From Aphelocoma coerulescens (Eukaryota > Chordata > Aves > Passeriformes > Corvidae), in the NCBI RefSeq assembly GCF_041296385.1, contig NC_091020.1:32382001-32446000 (forward strand): a stretch of DNA of 64,000 nucleotides, read 5' to 3'. This document shows, one piece after another, positions 32,681-43,590 of the stretch; within the stretch, counting starts at the first letter, position 1, and every line of letters starts with the position of its first letter. The notes under the pieces were generated by a model. It was not told the origin of the DNA. It made no database searches and saw only the letters and a program-made list of their open reading frames with translations. Both the position numbers and the translations under genes were made by a program.

Positions 32681-35600
32681 ATTATCTGATGATGATATTG
32701 ATCCATAGCATCTACTCTCCAAGCCACAACTCAAAAGTTTTTGTCGGAGAGTTTAGATTTTGCTAATCACCGAGCAGAGGAATTGGAGGATGTATTAGAC
32801 TTCCTTCCCCTTTATCCCCCTTGTCTCTCCTCTGCATTTGCATAAGTGGGGAAAGAAGAAACAAAGAGAAAATGCTCTGCCACATCAGCCACCCGCCAAG
32901 CCCTCAGGGTAGGGCATCAGTAGCATCAGAAACATTGGAATAGCTGCCCTGGTCTCGGGCTTCTGCTGATGTCCCCTTCATTGATTTCCAAGGATGTTAA
33001 GGAGAGAGAGAGTTCACATTTCCAGCATGATATTAGCCCTCTCCCATTTTAGGCAGACCCCCTCAGCCAGCTGGTGGCTTGTCAGCCACCTCAGTGAAAT
33101 GCCACTTCCTACTGGAGCCTGGACAGAGAGCTGCAAACACAACATCCTTGGTGGGAAGGTCTTTTGCTGTAAGAGAGAAGCCAGAGATTTTTTCACTAGC
33201 ACTATACCTTGGTTTGGTGTGCTCAGATGCACCAGCAAGGCAAACCATCACCCAAATCAGACATCTCCAGGGAATCCAAGAGGGAGAAACACACTTTGTC
33301 TATTTCTTTAACACTTTTAAGCCTGGAGAACACTACTTTGAACACCCACAGTGGTTTTATCTGTAGGTCTCAGGACAAGCTGGACAAATGCCATTGTTCA
33401 GGACCTGAAAAGCAAACCTGGAGCCTGAATTCAGCAGAATTTTTATTGTATATAGTTATTGAACACATGTGTCAGCCCCATTGAAACTAATAACCTCAAA
33501 GATATACTGACTTTATTTGTTCAACAGGGATCAGGTCATGGATGTACTTAAAGTACTTCCAGGGCTCAAGGAACTGGGCTAAAATCACAGATCTGTCTTC
33601 TATTCTCATTACTGAGATACTCATTAAGAAAGTTCTTCACTTTTTTCTGCGTCATCTTTTATAATAAAGGCGCCCCACAACAGCTGTAGACAGGATTCCT
33701 CTCCTGTTTAAGGACATATAATCCCCAGCATGGGCAATAGAAACAGGCTCAGCCACATAAAACAAATATGGATTGTGCTTGTACTTTTTCCATATCTAAG
33801 AAAACCTGCACTAGTTGCTTTTTTCTTTTAAACATCAAAAACATTTGGCCACATAAGCAGCCCAGAAGTGGTTATATACTTTGTAAGTATATTAAAAGTT
33901 AGAATAGTTGCTCATGAACATACTGAATGGATTTTACTCATTTCCCATAATGGAGCCCAGGCTGGCATTGCTTTAGACATTTTAGTGCAGAAGAAATGTC
34001 AAGCATGCACTCATCCCCTGACTGCAGTTCAAATCAAACAAACCAGGCTAGACAAGCTAATAACAAGCTTTGTTCACTCCAGAATGGCAGCTATGGAAAT
34101 ATGCCTCATTTTGTATATTATTACATGCATGAGCTGAAAAGGCCACTGAAAAAACAACCAGCATTGTTTTTCTTTTTTAAATGACCAGTTCCAAGCTACT
34201 TGTTTAACCAAGAAATAATAATAAAAGAAAAGCACATAGTACTTTCAGCATGGATATCTTCAAAATTCAGTTTTCCCCATCACAAATTATGATTTGTGTA
34301 AGTAGTCTTTTCTTACTACTAGAAACTGGAAACTTATATGGAAGCCAATGTTACCAAAATTTGAAAGTAAATTAGTGCCAATTTTGGGGGTAATTTATAA
34401 AGGCAATATGACATGCCTTGTTGTTTGCAGCTCTGGTACCAAAATAAAAGCAAGAACAATTTATAGTTTGCTTCTTATATAAAAATTCACATTTAAACTT
34501 GAATTATTGTGCAGCTATATTTAAGAGGTGGTCTGCCTTCAGGGTGGTTTGCAATTTCCCTTTTTAGGAACCAAAAGCCCCTTTTCAGCTGGTGTCTGAC
34601 AGCTTTGCAGGGTTCCTGAGTGAAGATGGAAGGAAGGCACATTCCCCTCCATGTACGTCCCTCTGCTCTACAGGAAATAAACTGGAAGCAGCCCTGGCAT
34701 GGCTGGAGATGCCTCCAGAACTGAACTCTCAAAACCAGCAACCCAGTACCTTGCAGAGGTACATATATTAACCTCTTTCCTTCTAAATTCCTACACCTAT
34801 ATTCAAAATATTTACCTGAGCAAACATTGCCCAGCTATGGATTCCAGCTGCAATCAGCATCCTGCCTCCCTTGCGTGGATGGCTTGGAGGCCATTCCAAA
34901 GGCTCCTAGGTGCCCAAAAGCATCAGATCTGCTTTCCCCCAAAACAGCTTCTTATCACAGAAACACGAAAGGTCACAGAAACAGTCTGCAGCCTCTCTCA
35001 GCAAAGGGAATAAATGTGCAAACAAAGCCATTAGCAGTTTCCAAAATAAACCCCTATTCTCTGTCGCCAGGAGCACAGAGTGCCACATATGCACTGCACA
35101 GAAATGCCTGCTCATGTGGCAGCTGAGCAGCTGTGGGGAGCTGGGAGCCAAAGCAAAGCTCTCCCTTTGACCACAGAAATACCACCTTAATTAATTATTT
35201 TGATTCTGTATTCTTAATAGCATTAGAGACAAGTACAGGGAGATCAAGAGGAGGGTTTTCACCTGCCAGCACACTTTATTGCCCTCTCCAATTAATACCC
35301 ACATACAACAGGTGTCACTTAAAAAAAGAAAAAAAAATTTATAAGGTGTCCTGGAGGACGTACACAGAAATTACCAGGGAGCCATCTGTGCCACAAAACT
35401 TTCAGCAGAGACACAGCAGCCAGAAAAAAAGAGAATCAACAGCAATAAAACCAAACATTCTGAGGTAAGAAATGGAAAAAATGTTTGTGTCAGCACTAAT
35501 AAAGATTTTTCCTGGTTATTATTTTCCTTATCAGCCTGGCAGGGACAATTCACCCCTCTTGCACTCCCCCAGTGCTCCAGGGCAGGCGACCCTCTCTCCC

Positions 35601-36024
35601 CTCTGGCATCCCCGTGGAACTCACTCCCCTGTTACTACACTCCCATTGCCCAGGAATGTCTCATTTATCTGTCCTCTCTCCCAAAGTTTGTTTTCCTGCT
35701 GCTATGGTTCTCCCGTTGCTGGAATAAACACAAGCCGAAGTCTCCTGCATGACTCAGGCTCCATTTGCTTTGGTGGGAACTCTTTGGCACATCTGGGAGA
35801 CCCAAACCAGGTCCTCCAAACTCCAATCTTCTCAAACCAGGACTCTCCCTAGAATTTTCCCACGGATTTTGTAGCATCAAACCAAAGCACACCATCCTCA
35901 TTGTCTCCCACTTAATCTCTTACCGTCAGATTACAGCGTTTATGGAGCAGAAAACACATCTTCTGGTCAGAAACAAATAAATAAATCCATGTAAGGCCCA
36001 GTTTAAAACAGGCAGCTGAGGAGG

Positions 36025-36290
36025 AATTAAATAATTGATAGTGGCAGGTATTAATGGGGCAAACAAATTCAGAGAGGCTGCAATTATACCCAGGTTGTAT
36101 TTGTTTGAAATGTTAACTGTTTGATGAGACTTAACACCCAGCTAATGAGCTTTTAAAAGTAATTCCCACATGCAGCCACCTTCCTTTGCTCACAGAAGGG
36201 AAGCAGAGTGTCTGGCAATTGCCATGGCCATCAATCCAGGGCTAGCAGCTAATCCTATTTTATTACCACCATTAGCTAAATACATGGACC
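36025..36290. promoter_or_regulatory. candidate conserved non-coding element
   Basis: This block is dense in ATTA/TAAT cores (GGAATTAAATAATTGATAG, TATTAATGG, GCAATTATACC, CAGCTAATGAGC, GCAGCTAATCC, CATTAGCTAAATAC) together with GTTAACTGTTTGATG. The repeated CAGCTAAT motif appears twice. The texture fits enhancers of developmental genes. It is about 23 kb upstream of FGFR2. No alignment was available to confirm conservation. Confidence 0.3.
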
Positions 36291-37563
36291 ATCCACAGAG
36301 CAGCTGCCTGCTCTTCCTCTTTTTCCCTCTCTTCCTCTCCCTGCTCTCCAACCTCTGCACCTCCACACACAAGATAATGCTGTCAGTTCACCCAGGTTAC
36401 TTTTCTCCAAGAGTTGCTTTTCTCCCCGTTATCCATCCCACAGGAAAGGTGTTCAGCTGGCCTGGGCGCCTTCCTCCTGCTCCTGCACGTACACCTCCTC
36501 CACCTGGAGCTCAAGGAGGGGCTTCCCTACAGATGCATTTAGTTCTGAAGGCTAAACTCCATTTCTTGAGGCTGGATGTGGCCACTGTTCCCCCAAAACT
36601 GTTCCTTTGTGTCCAGCAGCTCCTACCTGGGCTCACTCAGTTGTCCTCACTCCTGCTCTTACACTTTGCCCTCTCCCAAATTCTCTGTGCAGATACCATT
36701 AAACTTGCACTAAAAGGGTGTAATATCAAAAAGTGCATATGAAAAAAATCCTCACACAGTTTAAAATACAAAAGTCTAATAGAACCAAGAAGAGAGTGTG
36801 TACACCGTCTGCACTCAGGGGGAGCCCCTGGAGATTTGCAACACCTGAGAGGTGAAAATGTGCAAAGATCTATGCCAGGAAGCAAAACTGGGGAGAGTAA
36901 TCCATGAACATTCATTTTAGGTTATTTCAGGGAGAGGTGAGGTGAATAAATGAAAACCATCGTTAGAGCCTTGCGTGAAACAGTCTGCAGATTTTATTTA
37001 TTTAACTTTAGCTGGTCCTTGGACTTCTTTTTTTCCAAAAGGCATGTGTCCCTTCATTAAAAAAAGGTGGCTAAAGAATATTCTTCAGTACTGGAGTTTT
37101 TTACCTGCATGGCAAGGAGCAGGCAGGCTTCCTTCCATCCTGCAGAAAGAAACAAAGACCGAGCTCACACCTGCGTCTCATGCCAAAGTAAGTAAACAAA
37201 TGCACTGTGAGTTATGGGACCTTCATTCTCTCAGCTGCCTTTGCTTGTTTGCTTGCCCAGCTCCATTTCTTCATGGCAATGGGCCAGTAAAAAAAAATTC
37301 TTTATCTGCTACTATTTACACTCAGATTTTGGTTGTACAAGGCGTGTCACAGAGAGCACAAACCAACATCTTCAAGCCCAGGTGCCTAGTGCTGGGTTTC
37401 TCTGAGTATAAATCCTCATCAGGCCATTTTTTTCCTCAGGTGCAAGTTACCTTTCCTCCATTCTGAACGATTTAGGCCAGACCTCCAGTTTTGGATCCTT
37501 TCAAAGCCTGCCCAAGGTGAGCCACCCTGAAAATTTCTGGGTGTATTGATCCCTGGGCAATTG

Positions 37564-37582
37564 CCAGTTAACAGTTAACTGG
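37564..37582. repeat. exact 19-bp palindrome with one-base centre
   Basis: CCAGTTAAC, A, GTTAACTGG. Each arm holds GTTAAC and a MYB-type AACTG core, and the centre GTTAACAGTTAAC resembles an HNF1 dimer site. It may be a dimeric transcription factor site or chance. Confidence 0.7.
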
Positions 37583-39595
37583 GCCAGCACTGAGGCTGCT
37601 GTGGCAGGAGTCCCACCATCCTCATGCTGCCTGATAACCAGAAATATCACCAGATGAAAGGAGTAGAGTGGTCTTCTACCAGACTCTGGGGGGCAGAAAA
37701 AGGGCATAACAGAGCAGAAAAATCCATAAAATAACCTTACCACCATCATGTGCTAACTTAGCTGGCTACAAGCACTGTCTTTCTGCATTCTTCACCCGGC
37801 ATCAAATGACAGAAGCAATAATGTTATCATGTGCCAGCCTGCACAAGCCAAGCCTTGCTAATCTCTTCTCACTCATTCTCTCTGCGCTGTGCCGCTGTAT
37901 GCCATCCCAAAGAGCTGAATTGTCCCTTTGTCACTTCAGGTACAGTCACTAGCCCTGGTACAAGCCCACCCCCCCCTCCCCAGAGTCCCCATTGTCCCTG
38001 GTTGTTTACTGTGGGTGCATTCGCTGTGGGACAGCTGGTGACTTGTGGCACTGGGCATTGTCCTGCTGCCCAGCATCCTCGGCAGGGCACCAAACAAAGC
38101 TCATCAGTGTCCCTTTGTACACCAGCATCTCGGATGAGGATGGACAAGATAAAGGATGTTGCTGAAGCTGTGGCTTGTCTTGCATTTCCTCCATGGTATC
38201 GTAACCCCAGAGAGGAAAGCGCTGTCTCAGTGCAAGAAGTTCAGCTGCCTGCATCCTGCACTCCCCCAGGCACAAGAGATAAAGTGATGCTAATCCACAC
38301 AGCAGCTCTGAGCTCTGTTTGCAATATATATTCTCACGTCACATCGTGTAATTCAGTGATCCCAGGCCAAAACCCTAATTCAAAACAACCAGCTGGTGGG
38401 GGGGTTTGAATTAAAACAGAGTGGTGGGAAGAGTTTCAGACCCTCAGCAGTGGTTTCAATGCTGGTTGAGCCCCAGTTCCAGCACAAGGGTCTGTGATAA
38501 GGGACCAAGTACTTTGGAAATGTCCTCCCAACCTTTCCTGCTTGGTGGAAAGATTTTCTGCAGCATTTATTGTCCAATGCATAGAGAGGAAGAGACGAAG
38601 GAGCAAGGGAGAGCCAGAGTATTTGGGGTTGTCAAGGAATGGGAGAAAGCAACAGCAAATGAATAAACTGCTTTACTTTTACTTGCATGAGACAGCTTTA
38701 CAGACAGAGTTACAGGCATAGCCCTGGGGAGCAGCAGAGCAAAACTCATGGCAGAGCAGGAGAAAGTATCAGGCAGAAATGAAAATACTGAGAGATGAAA
38801 AGGTTAAAGAACTGGGTCATTTCATCAGTAAGGCAAATCCATACCTTGAATTAACTGCATTTATGCAGTCTGTAGCAGTTTGTAATTATGTTTTGTAATT
38901 GTTTTATTCCTTACGGGTGGCATGATTGGAAAGCACGTAGGAGTGGCTGAGTCAGATCCATCCCACTTTCCACAGGACCAGCAGTGGATGCCTGGTCCTC
39001 CCAGCTCCTACCAACTGCCTGGGAGCTTTCTCAGCAGCTCTTTTCACCTGAGTCATTGCATTTCATAACAAGTGACAAATCCAGCCTTCATTCATTTTCT
39101 TAATTTTAAAAAATCATTTCTATTTTTGTCCTTCGCAATATCCTGTGGCAATGAATCCCCATTAATTTTGTGGTGGGCTAAAATATTTTTTCCTTTACTT
39201 GCCTTGCCTGCTGCTTGATCTTTCTACTACTTATGTTTGTTTTTATTGTAGCAGTCAATAACTGTGGTCTAATTGCATCTGCCTTATGGACCTGATCAGG
39301 TTTTCCTCTCTCCTCCAGATCAGTAGGAGGGTTGTTCAGCAAACAGCTTTGGAGAGAGGATATTTCCTCAAGGAGTAGGCAGCAAGGAAGAAGGGGAAAA
39401 AAGAGACATTAAGAGCAACGCAACGGAAAGAGCAAGGCTGTGGGAATTGAAAAGGTGTGAGGCACGGCTTGGGGTTGAGTGATTGATGTGAGGTCTTAAA
39501 GCAAAGCCCAGAATGTGATGAGTTTCATTTTCATAAAAAACACTGCAGTCATTATGTGTGGCCAGGAGGCTGCACGGCACTAAATATTGCTGATG

Positions 39596-39620
39596 TTTAA
39601 GAGCTTCTTTTTAAGAGCTT
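39596..39620. repeat. direct repeat TTTAAGAGCTT x2
   Basis: Two identical 11-mers begin 14 bp apart at 39596 and 39610. Small local duplication. Confidence 0.6.
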
Positions 39621-40024
39621 GGACCTTAAAATATCACGTGTGGGCACCAGCGAGCAGTTATTTGTGGTGAGTGGTTACCAACGGACAGAGAGCCCAGCTG
39701 CCATAAACATTGCAACTTTATTTTCTTCCTTTGTACTGCTATTCCCCAAAACCTGCCAAATAAAACACGTCCTCCCAAACAGACCCGCTCTTATTTTATG
39801 GTCTCGCCATGCTGGGTTCGAAATTGCAGTGTCATGAAAACATCCTTTAAATAAATAATAAAACATGATATTCCTAAGGCAGGGGATTTCATCTTGAATG
39901 AGTCTGCACAGCCTCACAAACCCCCTGCTACATCCACTGCTGGGACAGGTAACAGCCTTCAGCAGCACTGCTCAGTGGTTCAGGCCAGCAAATGTGGAAT
40001 AAATATTATATATGGCATTTAACA

Positions 40025-40054
40025 AGGCCTTTTCCAACCTAAATGATTCTATGA
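40025..40054 (+). mobile_element. CR1 LINE 3' tail remnant
   Basis: GGCCTTTTCCAACCTAAATG followed by ATTCTATGA is the extreme 3' end of a sense CR1; only about 30 bp is recognisable. It is either a severely truncated insertion or an eroded copy. Confidence 0.75.
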
Positions 40055-41062
40055 AGTACAAATTCCACTCCATTTCCATGCTCTGCATTCATCTGCAGAA
40101 AAGGAGCTTTTCCCTGTGAACCCAGCAGTTAGCCCATGAGAATACACAATGTGCCCTCTGCACCGTGGTTTGCTTATCACCATGGGTGTGTTTTTCTAGA
40201 AGTAAAGCTTCTGCCCCACAGGTTTCACAATCTGAATTGCAACAAGGCAAGGTAATGAAAACAAAAGGATGGAAAGAAGAAAATTGATCTCGAGATGTAG
40301 AAATAAAAATGTGATTATGTCAAATGTACACGTGCTGCAGGTTCCAGAATGAAGGGCAAGATGGAGAGAGCCAGAAGCATACCAAAAAGGATTCATGATA
40401 AGAGGTTTACAGAGTTTTTCCAGAGGAGGAAAAAGACTTTGCCCAACACAGTCAAATGAGTCAGGAAACAAAAAAATAAAGCTCAATGCCCAGTTATATT
40501 TAAAAAAAAATCTAAATTTTTAGACTGGACACTGCATCAATCATGATCTAGACTAAGAAACGCCACTGAGAGCACAGCCCCAGAGCAAAATGCATCTCCC
40601 CTCCTGTGCCTGATTGTAAGTGATGCTTTCCTGGCATGGGCTGGCTTCTCTGGGGAAGTCTCCTGCCACTGGCCATGGTTGGTGTGTTTGGGTGTTGGGA
40701 TCACTCCCAGACAACATTCACTTCCAGCTGGGAATCAGTCAGATCACTGAGATCACAGTCCCACAGGAGAGGGGAGAGGGCATCCAAAGCCTGATGAAGC
40801 ATCAGTTGCTTCTGTGCAGAGACTTAATTTTTTCTTAATAAAATAAGACAGCCCTTGTGAGAATCACAGACTCCAAGGTCCAACCATTTTTTTCCCCTGC
40901 ATTTCATTCTATGAGTTAAATCCATCATTCTGTAAATGAAGTAGTTCAAATATGATGGGATCCAGCAGTAAACACAAATATTAGTGACTTATTGAAGGAG
41001 TAACCCAGTAAAAATACACCTTCTCCTTCCATACTTATTACATACAGTTTGGAAAGAAAATG

Positions 41063-41089
41063 AAAAAAAAAAAAAATCTCTTTTTTTTT
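41063..41089. repeat. A14 tract followed by T9 tract
   Basis: Fourteen A (41063-41076), then TCTC, then nine T. The adjacent runs could pair as an AT hairpin. Confidence 0.85.
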
Positions 41090-41530
41090 CGTTTTATTTC
41101 CCTGACTTTTTCTTTCAGCTGTGCAGTGACATTTCAGGTAAGGCAGCAGACCAGAGCACCATTTCCCCATCGTTATGCAGGGAACAGAGGGTGCAGTTTT
41201 AAAATTTATCTGCTTTTTTTGCACCAGTGACAACAAGAACAACCAGACCATGCCATAAAGCTTCTCCATGCCCTCTTCCAAATTCTGCTGCAGTACAAAT
41301 GCCAGTAAAAATAACAATTTTCTGCTGGGCTGTGAGAAGCAATGTTCTCCTGGAAGTGATGTCGAGGCTCTGGCTGCCCACAGGCACAGCTCCGAGCCAT
41401 GGATGCTGCATGTGCTGCATACAAAGTTTTCCTGAAGTTTGGATTGGGAAAATAAATAAGTATGTTTTAAAGAATCCTCACTAAATGAAGTCGCATTTTT
41501 GGAAGTGAGTGGGCTTGGGTGTTTTGTATA

Positions 41531-41562
41531 ACGATAACAACAACAATAATGCTAATAATAAT
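41531..41562. repeat. (AAC)n/(AAT)n simple repeat
   Basis: ACGATAACAACAACAATAAT followed by GCTAATAATAATTT. An imperfect trinucleotide microsatellite. Confidence 0.75.
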
Positions 41563-42163
41563 TTCATTTGAAGCAGCATATCAGAGGACTTAATTTAGGA
41601 AAGCAGCCTGTGGTAAATGGGAAAGCTACAGGGAGCACTTTGAGATACCAAAGGAATGACCAGGAGATAAGGAGGACAGGAATCTGCTCACCCAGGATGT
41701 GTGCAGAGGACCCAATGCCTTTTAATGCTCTGCCCATAACTAGTGGTGGGAAAAGATAAACACATTCAGACCTTTAATTACCTAACTGTTCCCTTGGACT
41801 GGGCAGGCAGCAAGCAAGAGGTGGTGTTAGTGCTGCAGCAGATGAGATCTGCAGATCCCAGCTCACATCTGATTACGGGCTCAAATCTGTGGGTGCAAAA
41901 TTAAAGGCTGAATTCCAACCAACTTTTTAAAGTTGCCTTTCAAGTGGTGAAACAAGAGCCTCCACCCATTCCCCAGCTGCCTGTGATTTATCTGGGCTGA
42001 AAGCTTGCCCAGCATCATTGGCAGGTAAAGAGGCCCTCAAGCCTGGTATTCGGGGCTAGAGAGAGTTAAGGGTACTTTTCCATGTAAAGGGGGTTTGGGA
42101 AAGGAATGCCTTGAATTTTGATGATATTGGCCTGGTTCTCAGCTCCAGGGCGGTAATGCAAAG

Positions 42164-42190
42164 CAGCACTACTGCATTCCAGTAGTGCTG
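42164..42190. repeat. perfect hairpin, 11-bp stem and 5-base loop
   Basis: CAGCACTACTG, loop CATTC, CAGTAGTGCTG. Both arms are fully complementary. The stem is too short for a microRNA precursor, and no T run follows as in RNA polymerase III terminators. It is most likely a chance or repeat-derived inverted repeat. Confidence 0.75.
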
Positions 42191-42354
42191 AGGAGCAAGT
42201 ATTAACCACAAGTGAGCAGTGAAGGCAAGTGATTAAACAGCAGTGCTGCCCTCCTCGTCTCTCCCCAAGGAGGATGAACAATGATGCAGCAAATGACAGG
42301 AAGGCTGCAACAGTCAGGCATAAGCTGAAACAATTTTTAAAAAATTATAAAATC

Positions 42355-42367
42355 TTTTTTTTTTTTT
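42355..42367. repeat. poly-T tract (T13)
   Basis: Thirteen consecutive T. Simple homopolymer. Confidence 0.85.
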
Positions 42368-43509
42368 CTGGCCTGGAAGACTCAGACAAAAACTGTTTCC
42401 TTCACACTGGATGAGCTTTGCAGGGTCATGTCCATAGCAGGTATTTTCAGTGCTGTACTCCCATCAACCAGCCTTTCCAAAACTGGGCCAGGACAATACC
42501 TGCCTATCCTAATCCTAATTGTGAGCTCCTTGCAGAAAGCAGGATGGCTTTGCACAATGTTCTGGGAAGGCTGGGCACAGCTGAGGGTTGCCAGAGGAGA
42601 CTCAGCTTCTGGGCAGAAAGCTGTGAGGAGCTTTGCTCAGTGCTCAGTCTTTCCATTCAGAGGTCCAGGCCTGAATGCAGTGCCCAAATCCTCTCACCCT
42701 GCAGAGAGCCACTTGCTTGTTTTCCTGGGAGGGGATAACTCCAGAGGCTCTGGGATGGAAATGGTTCCTTCACTTAGCAGCTCAGATACTGCCTCATGGG
42801 CAGGGCTGGAGCTGGAGGAAGGTAGAAACTCTCTGTAATCAACTCCAAGGCTACATCCCAGGTTTTAAAACATAAGTAAGACCTAGAGGGAAGCCTGCCC
42901 CTGTCCCACATAATATCCTTGTGACTGTCAGCAGTTCTGCTGCTCACTCCCCTCCTCTGCTGGCATTCACCCTGGATGAGTGCTGTGAGCTTGCTCACCA
43001 CGTCAGGGGAAACCAAACCAGATAAACTGTTCATTCTGCTGAAAGGAGAGGAAACATCTCTCATCCCTTTGCCAGCAGCCAGCCATGCAGCTCCAGCAGA
43101 CTTCTCCCACCAGCAGCCTCCACTGCAGCAAATCCAGCTCTGCTTCATCTCTGTAACCTGGCTCCACTCCATGGGAATAAGGCTTCTGCCCTGTTGGCTC
43201 TCCCAAGGAGATGGAGAGCACCTGGCAGAGGTCCCTGCAGCCATGTAAGGGACACTGTCTTCTGCAAGGTCTGCTTCATTACTGAGGACTGTCTGAGATG
43301 CTGCTGAAAATCCCGAGGTAGCATTTGGCTCCACAGGCTTGAAACAGAACAACGAAAGCTGAGTGCCATAGACCCAGCACAGTCAGGAAATGCCTAATGT
43401 TTGGGGAGAAAAGGACTGGCCCATTCACTCCCTTCCCTGTGGAGAGATTCACCTGCTCACCCCCTAAATGCTTTTCAACCCTCTGACATCACCAATGAAG
43501 CCCTTATAT

Positions 43510-43590
43510 AATCATAGAACTGTAGAGTGGTTTGGATTGGGAGGGAAATTAAAGTCTATACAGTTCCAGACCCCTGCCATGGGCAGTTAT
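43510..43590 (-). mobile_element. CR1 LINE 3' end remnant
   Basis: AATCATAGAACTGTAGAGTG followed by GTTTGGATTGGGAGGG, AATTAAAGTC and CCCCTGCCATGGGCAG. This is the antisense CR1 3' terminus of about 80 bp with several substitutions; the rest is missing. Confidence 0.85.

Larger units (their letters stand above)
32681..40024. other. non-coding region, no recognised genes
   Basis: About 7.3 kb without a recognisable exon. An open frame at 36170-36742 (plus, 190 codons) and one at 37831-38409 (plus, 192 codons) show no domain or splice structure and are treated as chance. The region holds a homeodomain-motif-rich block (36025-36290), an exact 19-bp palindrome (37564-37582) and a 14-bp-period direct repeat (39596-39620). 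Confidence 0.55.
40055..43509. other. non-coding segment between CR1 copies
   Basis: No recognised exon. It contains poly-A/T tracts (41063-41089, 42355-42367), an AAC/AAT-rich simple repeat (41531-41562) and a perfect hairpin (42164-42190). A minus-strand open frame at 42774-43352 (192 codons) has no recognisable domain. Confidence 0.5.

Noticed and set aside
36170..36742. 190-codon plus-strand open frame
   Set aside because: No domain, no homologue recognised, no start context or splice structure; low-complexity Leu/Ser/Pro stretches.
37831..38409. 192-codon plus-strand open frame
   Set aside because: Composition typical of chance non-coding translation, with no recognisable family or paired splice sites.
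40861..40900. Possible CR1 tail (GAATCACAGACTCCAAGGTCC)
   Set aside because: Only about 20 bp resemble the tail and the adjoining CR1 blocks are missing; not supportable.
42774..43352. 192-codon minus-strand open frame
   Set aside because: No recognised family. Several other frames in the same interval are also open, which suggests low stop density rather than selection. A codon-substitution test would decide.
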